A program made the translations under genes and the position numbers. From Rhodoplanes sp. (GTDB lineage: Bacteria; Pseudomonadota; Alphaproteobacteria; Rhizobiales; Xanthobacteraceae), in NCBI RefSeq assembly GCF_013377085.1, contig NZ_JACAAX010000024.1, forward strand, positions 1-64,000: 64,000 nt of DNA, in the 5' to 3' direction. The notes under the pieces are model-generated. The model did not search any database, had not been told where the DNA came from, and worked only from the letters and a program-made list of their open reading frames with translations. This document shows, piece after piece, positions 7,025 through 15,864 of this stretch. Within the stretch, counting starts at the first letter, position 1. Each line of letters starts with the position of its first letter.

Positions 7025-8392
7025 ATGCGCCTTCTGATCGTCGGTACCCTGAAAGGCCAGCTCACCGTGGCGACCAAGATCGCCATGGACAAGGGCGCGA
7101 GCGTCACCCACGCCGAGAGCACCGACCAGGCCATGGCGGTGCTGCGCTCCGGCCGCGGCGCCGACCTGATGATGGTCGACGTCGCGCTCGACATCCGCGA
7201 GCTGGTGCTGCGGCTCGAGACCGAGCACATCCACGTGCCGATCGTCGCCTGCGGCACCAGCAGCGACGCGCGCGCCGCGGTCGCCGCCATCCATGCGGGC
7301 GCCAAGGAATACATCCCGCTGCCGCCCGATCCGGAGATGATCGCCGCCGTGCTGGCGGCCGTCGCCGACGATTCGCGCGAGCTCGTCTATCGCGACCAGG
7401 CGACCGCCAACGTGGTCAAGCTCGCCCAGCAGATCGCGCCGTCCGACGCCTCGGTGCTGATCACGGGCGAGTCCGGCACCGGCAAGGAGGTGCTGGCCCG
7501 CTACGTGCATGGCCGCTCGAACCGTGCGCGCGGACCGTTCATCTCGGTCAACTGCGCGGCGATCCCGGAGCAACTCCTGGAGTCCGAGCTGTTCGGCCAC
7601 GAGAAGGGCGCCTTCACGGGCGCGATCGCGCGCCGGGTCGGCAAGTTCGAGGAGGCGACCGGCGGCACCCTGCTGCTCGACGAGATCTCCGAGATGGAGG
7701 TGCGGCTGCAGGCGAAGCTCCTGCGCGCCCTGCAGGAGCGGGTGATCGACCGGGTCGGCGGCACCCGGCCGGTGCCGGTCGACATCCGGATTCTGGCGAC
7801 GTCGAACCGCAACCTCGCCGAGGCGGTGCGCGACGGCACCTTCCGCGAGGATCTCCTGTTCCGGCTCAATGTCGTGAACCTGAAGATCCCGCCGCTGCGC
7901 GAGCGTCCCGGCGACATCCTCGAGCTCGCCCATCACTTCGCCCGCAAATACGCGCAGGCGAACGGCGTGCCGGTGCGGCCGCTCTCCGCCGACGCCAAGC
8001 ATCAGCTCTCGATCAACCGCTGGCCCGGCAATGTGCGCGAGCTCGAGAACACCATGCATCGCGCGGTGCTGCTGGCGAGCGGCGACGAGATCGGCGCCGA
8101 CGCCATCCTGACGCCCGACGGCGAGCGGCTCGACCAGGTGCGCCCGCCCGCGGTCGAGCATGCCGCGCTGGCGGCCGAAGCCGTCACCCGCGCCCTGGTC
8201 GGCCGCACCGTGGCCGATGTCGAGCGCGGCCTGATCCTGGAGACCCTCAAGCACTGCCTCGGCAACCGCACGCATGCAGCGAACATTCTCGGCATCTCGA
8301 TCCGCACCCTGCGCAACAAGCTCAACGAGTACACCCACGACGGCGTGCCGGTGCCGGCGCCGCATGGCGGCGACGTCCGGATGGCTGGTTAG
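7025..8392 (+). CDS. flbD: Sigma-54-dependent flagellar regulator FlbD
   Basis: FlbD activates late flagellar genes with sigma-54 RNA polymerase and, in Caulobacter, represses fliF. The 455-residue protein has an unusual N-terminal receiver-like domain (MRLLIVGTLKGQLTVATKIA), which lacks the usual acidic pair, as in other FlbD proteins. The AAA+ domain has Walker A GESGTGKE (near residue 147), the sigma-54 loop GAFTGA (near 197), Walker B-like LLLDEI and the arginine-finger region FREDLLFRLN. The C-terminal Fis-type helix-turn-helix is GNRTHAANILGISIRTLRNKL. It closes the fliF operon and is followed by the Min genes without a visible terminator. Confidence 0.96.
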   Translation: MRLLIVGTLKGQLTVATKIAMDKGASVTHAESTDQAMAVLRSGRGADLMMVDVALDIRELVLRLETEHIHVPIVACGTSSDARAAVAAIHAGAKEYIPLPPDPEMIAAVLAAVADDSRELVYRDQATANVVKLAQQIAPSDASVLITGESGTGKEVLARYVHGRSNRARGPFISVNCAAIPEQLLESELFGHEKGAFTGAIARRVGKFEEATGGTLLLDEISEMEVRLQAKLLRALQERVIDRVGGTRPVPVDIRILATSNRNLAEAVRDGTFREDLLFRLNVVNLKIPPLRERPGDILELAHHFARKYAQANGVPVRPLSADAKHQLSINRWPGNVRELENTMHRAVLLASGDEIGADAILTPDGERLDQVRPPAVEHAALAAEAVTRALVGRTVADVERGLILETLKHCLGNRTHAANILGISIRTLRNKLNEYTHDGVPVPAPHGGDVRMAG

Positions 8393-8402
8393 GAGGTCCG
8401 CG

Positions 8403-8528
8403 ATGTGCTCCCTCGGCCATAGCGACTCAATGCTGCCACTGTTCTCGCTTCGCCTTCAGGCTGGGGCGATTCGTCCGGCGTCCATCGCCCCCGACCCGCG
8501 TCGCCGTTCCGGGAGCCGGAGGCCATGA
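8403..8528 (+). CDS. Short bridging ORF between flbD and minC (uncertain)
   Basis: A 41-residue frame has an excellent ribosome site (TAGGAGG, overlapping the flbD stop) 6 nt before its ATG, and its TGA overlaps the minC ATG as ATGA. The peptide ends in a basic Arg/Ser tail and has no recognised relative. The strong ribosome site makes translation more likely here than for the other two bridging frames, and minC lacks a comparable site of its own. Confidence 0.4.
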   Translation: MCSLGHSDSMLPLFSLRLQAGAIRPASIAPDPRRRSGSRRP

Positions 8529-9265
8529 GGACTGCCGTGAACAGTAAACCGCGTCCGCGCCCCGTGCGTTTCCGGGGCCGATCCTATATGGCGTTCGCGC
8601 TCGCGCCCGAATTGCCGGTCGCCGACTGGCTCGCCGACATCGACGGGGCGCTCGGCCGCTCGCCCGGATTCTTCGCCGGCCGCCCGGCCGTGCTCGACCT
8701 CGCCGGCCTGACGCTGGCGCCGACCGAGATCGCCGCGATGATCAAGGAGCTCGAGGCGCGCGGCATCCGCATCATGGGGCTCGAAGGGGGCGACGCCGCC
8801 GTCCTCGGTTCCGAGCTGCCGCCGCTCCTCACCAGCGGCCGCGGCGTCGCGACCAGCGAGAGCGCGCCCGAACCGGCACCCGATCCCGCACCCGAGCCGG
8901 CACCGGTGACGCGCCCGAGCCGACCGACGGCGCAGACCGGCTCGCTGACCGTCGACATGCCGGTCCGCTCCGGCCAGACCATTTATCACCCGCATGGCGA
9001 CATCATCGTGCTCGGCGCCGTCTCGTCGGGCGCCGAGGTGGTCGCCGGCGGGTCGATCCACATCTATGGCGCGCTACGCGGGCGGGCCATGGCGGGCGCC
9101 AATGGGGACCGGCGCGCCCGCATCTTCTGCCGCAAGATCGAGGCCGAGCTCCTCGCCATCAGCGGCTACTACCGAACCGTGGACGATCTGGACGTCTCGC
9201 TCCGCAACCGGCCGATCCAGGCCTGGCTCGACGGCGAGACGATGCTGATTGCTGCACTCGACTGA
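8525..9265 (+). CDS. minC: Septum site-determining protein MinC
   Basis: MinC blocks FtsZ polymerisation away from midcell when recruited to the membrane by MinD. The 246-residue protein has an N-terminal FtsZ-binding domain (to about residue 100), a Pro/Ala/Glu linker (about 115-140, repeated APEPAPDPAPEP) and a C-terminal beta-helix domain with VRSGQTIYHPHGDIIVLG, GAEVVAGGSIHIYGALRGRA and RIFCRKIEAELLAISG, the conserved MinD-binding region. It begins at an ATGA overlap with the preceding mini-ORF and is followed by minD 21 nt later. Confidence 0.96.
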   Translation: MRTAVNSKPRPRPVRFRGRSYMAFALAPELPVADWLADIDGALGRSPGFFAGRPAVLDLAGLTLAPTEIAAMIKELEARGIRIMGLEGGDAAVLGSELPPLLTSGRGVATSESAPEPAPDPAPEPAPVTRPSRPTAQTGSLTVDMPVRSGQTIYHPHGDIIVLGAVSSGAEVVAGGSIHIYGALRGRAMAGANGDRRARIFCRKIEAELLAISGYYRTVDDLDVSLRNRPIQAWLDGETMLIAALD

Positions 9266-9286
9266 GGCAGGGAGAAGGGACCGACA

Positions 9287-10102
9287 ATGGCCAACGTGGT
9301 CGTGGTGACATCGGGTAAGGGCGGCGTGGGCAAGACCACCACCACCGCTGCTCTGGGGACGGCGCTGGCTCAGACCGGCCAGACCGTGGCGGTGGTCGAC
9401 TTCGACGTCGGCCTGCGCAATCTCGACCTCGTGCTCGGGGCGGAGCGGCGGGTCGTCTACGACCTCATCAACGTCGTGCAGGGGGCCGCCAAGCTGCAGC
9501 AGGCGCTGATCCGCGACAAGCGGATCGAGACGCTGTGGCTGCTGCCGGCCTCGCAGACCCGCGACAAGGACGCCCTCACGGACGAGGGGGTCGCCCGCGT
9601 CATCGACGAGCTGCGCCAGCGCTTCGACTGGGTGCTGTGCGACAGCCCGGCCGGCATCGAGCGCGGCGCCCAGCTCGCCATGCGGCACGCCGATGCGGCC
9701 GTCATCGTCACCAATCCCGAGGTGTCGTCGGTGCGCGACTCCGATCGGATCATCGGCCTGCTCGACGCCAAGACCGAACGCGCCGAGCGGGGCGAGCGCA
9801 TCGCCAAGCATATCCTGGTGACGCGCTTCGACCCGGCCCGTGCCGCCAGGGGCGAGATGCTCGGCATCGCCGACATCCTCGAGATCCTGTCGCTGCCGCT
9901 GCTCGGCATCATCCCGGAGAGCCAGGAGGTGCTGCGCGCCTCCAATCTCGGCACCCCGGTGGTGCTGAGCGATCCGGCGAGCGCACCGGCCCGCGCCTAC
10001 ACGGAGGCGGCACGCCGCCTGGAAGGCGAGGACGTCGAGATCGTCATCCCGGCGGAGAAACGTGGACTGTTCACCAAGCTGTTCGGACGGAGAGCAGCAT
10101 GA
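9287..10102 (+). CDS. minD: Septum site-determining ATPase MinD
   Basis: MinD is the membrane-bound ATPase that recruits MinC and oscillates under MinE. The 271-residue protein starts with the deviant Walker A motif [10 protein letters not shown] (about residues 8-17) and contains [13 protein letters not shown] and a Walker B-like LCDSPAGIE. The C-terminal amphipathic membrane helix is visible as [14 protein letters not shown] ribosome site (GGGAGAAGGG) precedes the ATG. The stop overlaps the minE start. Confidence 0.98.
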   Translation: MANVVVVTSGKGGVGKTTTTAALGTALAQTGQTVAVVDFDVGLRNLDLVLGAERRVVYDLINVVQGAAKLQQALIRDKRIETLWLLPASQTRDKDALTDEGVARVIDELRQRFDWVLCDSPAGIERGAQLAMRHADAAVIVTNPEVSSVRDSDRIIGLLDAKTERAERGERIAKHILVTRFDPARAARGEMLGIADILEILSLPLLGIIPESQEVLRASNLGTPVVLSDPASAPARAYTEAARRLEGEDVEIVIPAEKRGLFTKLFGRRAA

Positions 10103-10368
10103 TGTGGAGCTGGTTCAAGCGCCGCAACTCCGCGCCGGTGGCGCGGGAGCGGCTACAAATCCTGTTGGCGCACGAGCGCTCCACGCTCGGCCGCTCGAAC
10201 CTCGTCTCGGTCCTGCAGGACGAGATCCTCGCCGTCATCTCGCGGCACGTCTTCATCGATCCCGACGCCGTGCAGGTGAAGATGGATCGCGGCGCGAAGA
10301 TCTCGACCCTGGAGATCGAGATCGAGATCCCCAACATGGTAGGCCCGCCGCTGGCGATGACGTATTGA
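10099..10368 (+). CDS. minE: Cell division topological specificity factor MinE
   Basis: MinE stimulates MinD ATP hydrolysis and drives Min oscillation. At 89 residues it is full length: an N-terminal amphipathic segment (MWSWFKRR), the MinD-contact helix ([13 protein letters not shown]) and the dimerisation beta domain ([21 protein letters not shown]). Two consecutive ATG codons (10099 and 10102) can both serve as start; both overlap the minD stop. Confidence 0.96.
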   Translation: MMWSWFKRRNSAPVARERLQILLAHERSTLGRSNLVSVLQDEILAVISRHVFIDPDAVQVKMDRGAKISTLEIEIEIPNMVGPPLAMTY

Positions 10369-10402
10369 CGGGGCGGACGGACCGGACTTGACTCGCAAAC
10401 TC

Positions 10403-10432
10403 GTCATGGCCGGGCTCGTCCCGGCCATCCAC
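10403..10432. repeat. Half copy of palindromic repeat family B
   Basis: This 30-bp hairpin (GTCATGGCCGGGCTCGTCCC and its complement) matches the left half of the fuller elements at 29449 and 33745. It lies between minE and the GNAT gene, beside a family A element. Confidence 0.7.
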
Positions 10433-10462
10433 TTTGGCGGCCGATCGGTGATCGGACTCACC

Positions 10463-10565
10463 GTCATCCCGGGGCGCCGCGAAGCGGCGAGCCCGGGATC
10501 CATAACCCCTGTCTGCGAGTATGGATTCCGGGCTCGCGGACCTTCGGCCCGCGCCCCGGAACGAC
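10463..10565. repeat. Palindromic repeat family A, copy 1
   Basis: A 103-bp element starts GTCATCCCGGGGCGCCGCG and ends with its near complement CGCGCCCCGGAACGAC. It contains two inner hairpins and the arms ATCCATAA and TATGGATTCC. Similar elements are at 26383, 35055 and 37154. Such elements are dispersed in genomes of the Bradyrhizobium group; no coding function is seen. Confidence 0.85.
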
Positions 10566-10576
10566 CACGAAGCGCC

Positions 10577-11071
10577 ATGCTGATCCGTCCCGCGACCGAC
10601 GCCGATGCCGATGCGCTATGGCGCATCCTCGAACCGGTGATCCGGGCCGGCGAGACCTATCCGCTGCCGACCGACATGAGCCGCGAGGACACGCTGGCCT
10701 ACTGGCTGTCGCCGGCCCACGAGGTGCACGTCGCCGTCTACAAGGAGCGCGACCGCGAGGCCGTGCTCGGCACCTACTATCTGCGCGCCAACAATGCCGG
10801 CGGCGGCGCCCATGTGGCGAACTGCGGCTACATGGTCGCGGCCGACGCGCCCGGCCGCGGCGTCGCCCGGGCGATGTGCGCGCACTCGCTGGCACGCGCC
10901 AAGGCGCGCGGCTTTCGCGCCATGCAGTTCAACTTCGTGATCGCCTCGAACGAGCGCGCCGTGCGGCTGTGGCAGCACCTGGGTTTTTCCATCGTCGGCC
11001 GCCTGCCGGGTGCGTTCGCGCATCCGACCCAAGGCTATGTCGATGCGCTGGTGATGTTCAGAGAGTTGTAG
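10577..11071 (+). CDS. GNAT family N-acetyltransferase
   Basis: This 164-residue acetyltransferase of the phosphinothricin/methionine-sulfoximine type transfers acetyl from acetyl-CoA to an unknown amine. The acetyl-CoA loop is APGRGVARAMCAHSLARAK (near residues 96-114), preceded by the beta strand CGYMVA and followed by FNFVIASNERAVRLWQHLGF. A family A repeat ends 11 nt before its ATG, so its promoter must lie within or before that repeat. It converges with leuA; a long perfect hairpin separates the two. Confidence 0.9.
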   Translation: MLIRPATDADADALWRILEPVIRAGETYPLPTDMSREDTLAYWLSPAHEVHVAVYKERDREAVLGTYYLRANNAGGGAHVANCGYMVAADAPGRGVARAMCAHSLARAKARGFRAMQFNFVIASNERAVRLWQHLGFSIVGRLPGAFAHPTQGYVDALVMFREL

Positions 11072-11107
11072 GCGGACTCGTGCACCGAAGAATGCAGCGC
11101 AGCGTCG

Positions 11108-11151
11108 GCCTCCTTCACCTCTCCCCGCGTGCGGGGAGAGGTGAAGGAGGC
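11108..11151. terminator. 21-bp perfect hairpin between convergent GNAT and leuA
   Basis: Two 21-nt arms centred on GT at 11129-11130 are fully complementary (core TCACCTCTCCCC/GGGGAGAGGTGA). No T-tract follows on either strand, so it may work as a bidirectional barrier with Rho or as an RNA-stability element. Shorter relatives with CCTCTCCC arms occur at 37874 and 60742, so it also belongs to a dispersed hairpin family. Confidence 0.55.
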
Positions 11152-11178
11152 GCTTCGTGAGACGATATCAGCTCCGTC

Positions 11179-12774
<1,596 letters not shown>

Positions 12775-12811
12775 GGAAAGAAATCCTTCTCGAAGAGCAT
12801 GCGCCGCTTCA

Positions 12812-12882
12812 GGGCGCGTCCGGGGTTCCAACTCGGGTCCCCTGAGCGCCCAGGCGCGTCGCGCCCTGCCGGCCCTCAGGGG
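12812..12882 (-). promoter_or_regulatory. leuA leader: mutually exclusive hairpins
   Basis: In the leuA transcript CCCCTGAG (12882-12875, overlapping the leader stop codon) pairs perfectly with CTCAGGGG (12846-12839). The latter can instead join GGGCGC (12851-12846) to pair with GCGCCC (12817-12812) and a nearby CCCC. The two folds cannot coexist, the usual logic of a ribosome-controlled attenuator. No U-run follows the distal hairpin, so the output may be Rho-dependent or act on the leuA ribosome site. Confidence 0.55.
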
Positions 12883-12980
12883 CAGCTAAGGAGAAGGAGC
12901 AGGCCGGAGATCAGGGCAGCCGCGGACGGGGCCGAAACGGCCCTTCCGAAAAGCGCGCGATCATGGCGGCGCGGCGACAT
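12876..12980 (-). CDS. leuL: leuA leader peptide with five consecutive Leu codons
   Basis: A 34-codon frame starts at ATG 12980 with AGAGGA nine nt upstream. Near its end it contains LISG followed by five Leu codons in a row (CTG CTC CTT CTC CTT), then SCP and TGA. The stop lies in the first arm of a strong hairpin. This is the classical design of a leucine attenuator: ribosomes stall at the Leu run when charged leucyl-tRNA is scarce and change folding of the downstream RNA. It ends about 100 nt before leuA. Another Leu and an Ile codon lie just before the run. Confidence 0.8.
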   Translation of the reverse strand: MSPRRHDRALFGRAVSAPSAAALISGLLLLLSCP

Positions 12981-13020
12981 GCCCAAAAGTCCTCTGTTGC
13001 GCGTCACGGTGACGGACGTT

Positions 13021-13049
13021 CGTTAACGCGGCGTTGACCGGCGACGCAA
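13021..13049 (-). promoter_or_regulatory. Possible leuA promoter
   Basis: TTGCGT (13049-13044) and TTAACG (13026-13021) are spaced 17 nt on the minus strand, with the leader peptide starting 41 nt downstream. The -10 match is weak, so this is tentative. The rest of 12981-13147 shows no other feature. Confidence 0.3.
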
Positions 13050-13147
13050 CGGCGCCCTTTTAACGTGCGTCGCCGGCGAGAGCAAGCTGGGCCCCGCTCG
13101 CCGTCACGCCGGCTTCTCGGAGCCGCCGTCTCGTTCGACGATCAAAA

Positions 13148-13189
13148 CGCAACAATATGGTTGCGCTTTTTGTCCGGTCCGGCTATGCC
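13148..13189 (+). promoter_or_regulatory. Promoter and upstream operator O1 of the AHSA1-arsR operon
   Basis: CGCAAC-AATATG-GTTGCG (13148-13165) is an 18-bp palindrome overlapping a -35-like TTGCGC (13161-13166). TATGCC follows after 17 nt (13184-13189) as a -10 candidate. A second copy of the palindrome lies at 13194. ArsR-family proteins typically bind such operators, and arsR is the second gene of this operon, so autoregulation is likely. Confidence 0.6.
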
Positions 13190-13193
13190 TATT

Positions 13194-13211
13194 CGCAACC
13201 AGGAGGTTGCG
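13194..13211 (+). promoter_or_regulatory. Operator O2 overlapping the Shine-Dalgarno sequence
   Basis: CGCAACC-AGGA-GGTTGCG repeats the O1 palindrome (CGCAAC-N6-GTTGCG) exactly in its arms and spacing, 46 bp downstream. Its centre is the AGGAGG ribosome site of the next gene. In DNA it can bind the repressor; in RNA the same arms can form a 7-bp hairpin hiding the ribosome site. Confidence 0.65.
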
Positions 13212-13212
13212 T

Positions 13213-13704
13213 ATGTCCACACCCCTCAGCACGACCGACCGCATCGAGAAGACCATCGAGATCGCCGCGCCGGTGTCGCGCGTCTGGCGGGCGCTGATCG
13301 ACCACGAGGCGTTCGGCGCCTGGTTCCGGGTGAAGCTCGACGGGCCTTTCGTGGTCGGCGCGTTCTCGCGCGGCCACGTCACCTATCCGGGCTACGAGCA
13401 CGTGCGCTGGACCGCACAGGTGCGCGCCATCGAACCTGAGCGCCGCTTCGCCTTCGCCTGGCACCCCTACGCCATCGACCCCGGCCAGGACTACAGCGGC
13501 GAGGAGCCGACCTTGGTCGAGTTCACGCTGGAGCCGATCGCGACCGGCACCCGGCTGACCGTGGTGGAATCGGGATTCGACAAGGTGCCGGCCCATCGCC
13601 GCGACGAGGCCTTCCGGATGAACGACCGCGGCTGGGGCATGCAGGTGGAGAACATCGCGCGCTACGTCGCCGAGACGGTGGGGAGCGACGGTCATGTCCG
13701 GTAA
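13213..13704 (+). CDS. SRPBCC/AHSA1 (START-like) domain protein
   Basis: This 163-residue protein has the Aha1-C-terminal/SRPBCC fold that binds hydrophobic ligands. Visible motifs are KTIEIAAPVSRVWRALIDHEAFGAWF near the N-terminus, split by usual loop residues, and a C-terminal amphipathic helix (GWGMQVENIARYV). Proteins of this type paired with an ArsR regulator are common, but their ligands are rarely known. The ATG at 13213 has a perfect AGGAGG six nt upstream, inside operator O2. The 3' end overlaps arsR by 11 nt, so the two are co-translated. Confidence 0.9.
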   Translation: MSTPLSTTDRIEKTIEIAAPVSRVWRALIDHEAFGAWFRVKLDGPFVVGAFSRGHVTYPGYEHVRWTAQVRAIEPERRFAFAWHPYAIDPGQDYSGEEPTLVEFTLEPIATGTRLTVVESGFDKVPAHRRDEAFRMNDRGWGMQVENIARYVAETVGSDGHVR

Positions 13705-14047
13705 CGCGACGGCGGCGCAGTCGCCCGGCGACGTCCTCGCGGCCCGGGCCGCGGTGTTCGCCGCCCTCGGCGACGAGACGCGGCTCTCGGTGCTGGGCCG
13801 GCTCGCCCGTGGCGAGCCGTTGTCGATCGCCAGCCTGACGGCCAGCACGCCGCTGACCCGGCAAGCCGTGACCAAGCACCTGAAGGTGCTCGAAGGCGCC
13901 GGCATCGTGACCAGCCGGCGGGTCGGTCGCGAGAGCCGGTTCGTGCTGGTGCGACAGCCCATCGACGACGCCCGCGACGGCCTGGCCGACATCTCGCGCC
14001 AGTGGGACGACGCGCTCGCGCGCCTCAAGGCCTTCGTCGAGCGATAG
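13694..14047 (+). CDS. ArsR family transcriptional regulator
   Basis: This 117-residue winged-helix repressor has the ArsR signature FAALGDETRLSVLGRL (about residues 22-37), recognition helix TRQAVTKHLKVLEGAGIV and wing RRVGRESRFVL. No Cys-rich metal site is visible, so it probably does not sense metals; such AHSA1-paired regulators may respond to small organic ligands. It likely represses its own operon through the two CGCAAC-N6-GTTGCG operators upstream. Confidence 0.93.
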   Translation: MSGNATAAQSPGDVLAARAAVFAALGDETRLSVLGRLARGEPLSIASLTASTPLTRQAVTKHLKVLEGAGIVTSRRVGRESRFVLVRQPIDDARDGLADISRQWDDALARLKAFVER

Positions 14048-14215
14048 GACCGGACCGCGGCGGCGAGGCACGGCGCCCTTCACCATCCGGCCGGGAGGGC
14101 CCCGCCTTCCATTTACGCCTTCCGACTCACGCTGTATCGTTGTCTTGTCAGGCGTGTTGTAAGCTGACTAGGACAACCTCGTTCAGCCCCCCTTCAGGGG
14201 TGGAGGGTTAAACAA

Positions 14216-14674
14216 ATGAATTATTGGGTTTTCGCATTCGCCGCCGCCCTCGTGGTGGTCATCGGCTATGCCGCCGGCCCCCTCGGAGCCGCCATTGCTC
14301 TGCTTGCCTTCGCGATCACGCTGTTCCTGCTTTGGTCCCACAAGCTCGGGTTCCTGGGAGCGTGGACGAAGTTCGGCCTCGACCGGTTCACCGCCCCCTT
14401 CCTCGAGGGCGACAACTACGACCGGCTCACCCCGATCTTCAGCGACGGCGAGAAGCTCGGGAAGGCCTGCACGGTCGCGGTGGTGCTGATCGCACTGTCG
14501 CTGGTCCTGCCGGGCTACCAAGTGGGCATCTTGGTCGCCGCCGTCGCGGCTTGGTACCTCTACCAGATCCGTCGCGCCAACGCGCCGGTCAAGACGAACA
14601 CGGTCGAGCTGCCGGCCCCCAAGGGCGGCGCCTTCAAGCCGGCCGAAACCCGCGCCGAGGTTCGGGCCAACTAG
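14216..14674 (+). CDS. Small membrane protein of unknown function (paralogue 1)
   Basis: The 152-residue protein has four predicted membrane helices: residues about 3-20 and 22-42, then about 83-98 and 103-118. Between the pairs is a conserved cytoplasmic or periplasmic loop with GAWTKFGLDRFTAPFLEG and SDGEKLGKACTVA. I do not recognise a named family. A clear paralogue (visibly more than half identical over the first 120 residues) is encoded at 48227-49072 with a long Pro/Ala tail. GGAGGG lies upstream of the ATG. The region 14048-14215 before it shows no other feature except a short CCCC-TTCA-GGGG hairpin next to the ribosome site. Confidence 0.8.
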   Translation: MNYWVFAFAAALVVVIGYAAGPLGAAIALLAFAITLFLLWSHKLGFLGAWTKFGLDRFTAPFLEGDNYDRLTPIFSDGEKLGKACTVAVVLIALSLVLPGYQVGILVAAVAAWYLYQIRRANAPVKTNTVELPAPKGGAFKPAETRAEVRAN

Positions 14675-14681
14675 CATCGTT

Positions 14682-14723
14682 CGATCGAGAGGCGGCCGGG
14701 TGCTCCGTGCCGCCTCTCGATCG
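14682..14723. terminator. 15-bp perfect inverted repeat between convergent genes
   Basis: CGATCGAGAGGCGGC (14682-14696) pairs fully with GCCGCCTCTCGATCG (14709-14723) around a 12-nt loop. It lies 8 nt after the membrane-protein stop and before the LysR stop, so it can terminate both converging transcripts. No T-tract follows. Confidence 0.55.
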
Positions 14724-14778
14724 TCGCGCTGCGGCCGACGCCGGGGGCGTGCCCCGCCCCGCGCGTCCAATCCTGTCC

Positions 14779-15816
14779 TCAGCCCCGCGCCGCAGTCGCG
14801 GACGAGCGGTGCTTCGGCTTGCCGTGCTTGGTCCCGCTGCGCGTCGCCTTGCCGCGCTGCGGCCCGCCGTGCAACGAGAGCACGTCCGAGAGCGCTTCGA
14901 GGGCGACCTTCTTGGCCAGCGTCGGCGGACGCTGCATCGATGTCACCAAGGCCAGTCGCGGCCCCACGGTGGGATCGACGATCGGGCAACTCTGCAGTCG
15001 TCCTTCCTTGATCTGGCCGCGCAGGAGTGTCGCCGGCAGGGCCGTGTATCCGACCCCGGCCTTGACCAGTTCCAACAATGTCGCGACGCCGCTGATCTCG
15101 GCTTCGACCCGCAGCACGATACCCGCCGCGCGGGCAGCATCCTCGACCAGCGCCCGCAAGCGGTGCGGCGCCGGCGGCAGCAGCAGGGGCATGCCCGCCA
15201 GCATTCGCGCCGGCAGGCCGGTGCGGATCGACTCGAGACTGCCCGGTAGACCAACGATATGGATCTCGTCGTCGAGGACGTGCTCGACTAAAAGGGTCGT
15301 GATGCTCGGCGCGTTGAACACGAGCGCGATATCGCTGACGCCGGCGCTCAGCCAGTCGAGCGAATCCGCCGCATACCCTTCCCGGATGTGCACCGAGATC
15401 AGCGGATAGTCGGCTCGCATCCGCTTGAGAAAATCAATCGCCACCAAGTCGCCGAACAGCGGCGGCATGGCGATATCGACCACGCCCGCGGCAACGTCGC
15501 CGAGTGCGGCGACACCGTCGCGCGTCTCTGCGAGTTGCCGCAGGATCGTCCGGCCGTGCGCCAGCAGTTGCTCGCCGGCCGGCGTGGGGCTGACGCCCCG
15601 CCCGTGCCGATGCAGAAGCACGACCTGGAGGTCCTGCTCCAGGCCGCGGATCGCGCGGCTGATGATCGGCTGTCCCACCGACAGCGCCGCGGCGGCGCGC
15701 GTAAAGCTGCCGCTGCCGGCCACGTGGACGAAATAGTACAGTGGCCGCAGATCCAGACTCGACGCGTTCAGCTTCGGCTCGCCCACGGTCCACTCGCCGT
15801 TCGACGTGCCGATCAT
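14779..15816 (-). CDS. LysR family transcriptional regulator
   Basis: The 345-residue protein has the LysR helix-turn-helix (YYFVHVAGSGSFTRAAAALSV, with SRAIRGLEQDL) at residues about 27-70 and a periplasmic-binding-like effector domain (about 110-310). The C-terminus has an extra basic tail of about 30 residues (GKATRSGTKHGKPKHR). It lies at the downstream end of the minus-strand catabolic cluster, 48 nt after the oxidoreductase, and may regulate that cluster although it is not divergent from it. The effector cannot be predicted. Confidence 0.92.
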   Translation of the reverse strand: MIGTSNGEWTVGEPKLNASSLDLRPLYYFVHVAGSGSFTRAAAALSVGQPIISRAIRGLEQDLQVVLLHRHGRGVSPTPAGEQLLAHGRTILRQLAETRDGVAALGDVAAGVVDIAMPPLFGDLVAIDFLKRMRADYPLISVHIREGYAADSLDWLSAGVSDIALVFNAPSITTLLVEHVLDDEIHIVGLPGSLESIRTGLPARMLAGMPLLLPPAPHRLRALVEDAARAAGIVLRVEAEISGVATLLELVKAGVGYTALPATLLRGQIKEGRLQSCPIVDPTVGPRLALVTSMQRPPTLAKKVALEALSDVLSLHGGPQRGKATRSGTKHGKPKHRSSATAARG

Positions 15817-15864
15817 AGCGAGCGCGCTCCGGCCGTCAAAGCGGCCACGCGGACGGGTGGATCG

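Noticed and set aside
10403-10565. Possible insertion-sequence ends beside minE
   Set aside because: The palindromes match short dispersed repeats seen several times in the window. No transposase gene or target duplication is present.
12825-12845. tRNA-like GGGGTTCCAACTC segment upstream of leuA
   Set aside because: No acceptor stem, anticodon arm or correct spacing could be found. It is part of the attenuator leader.
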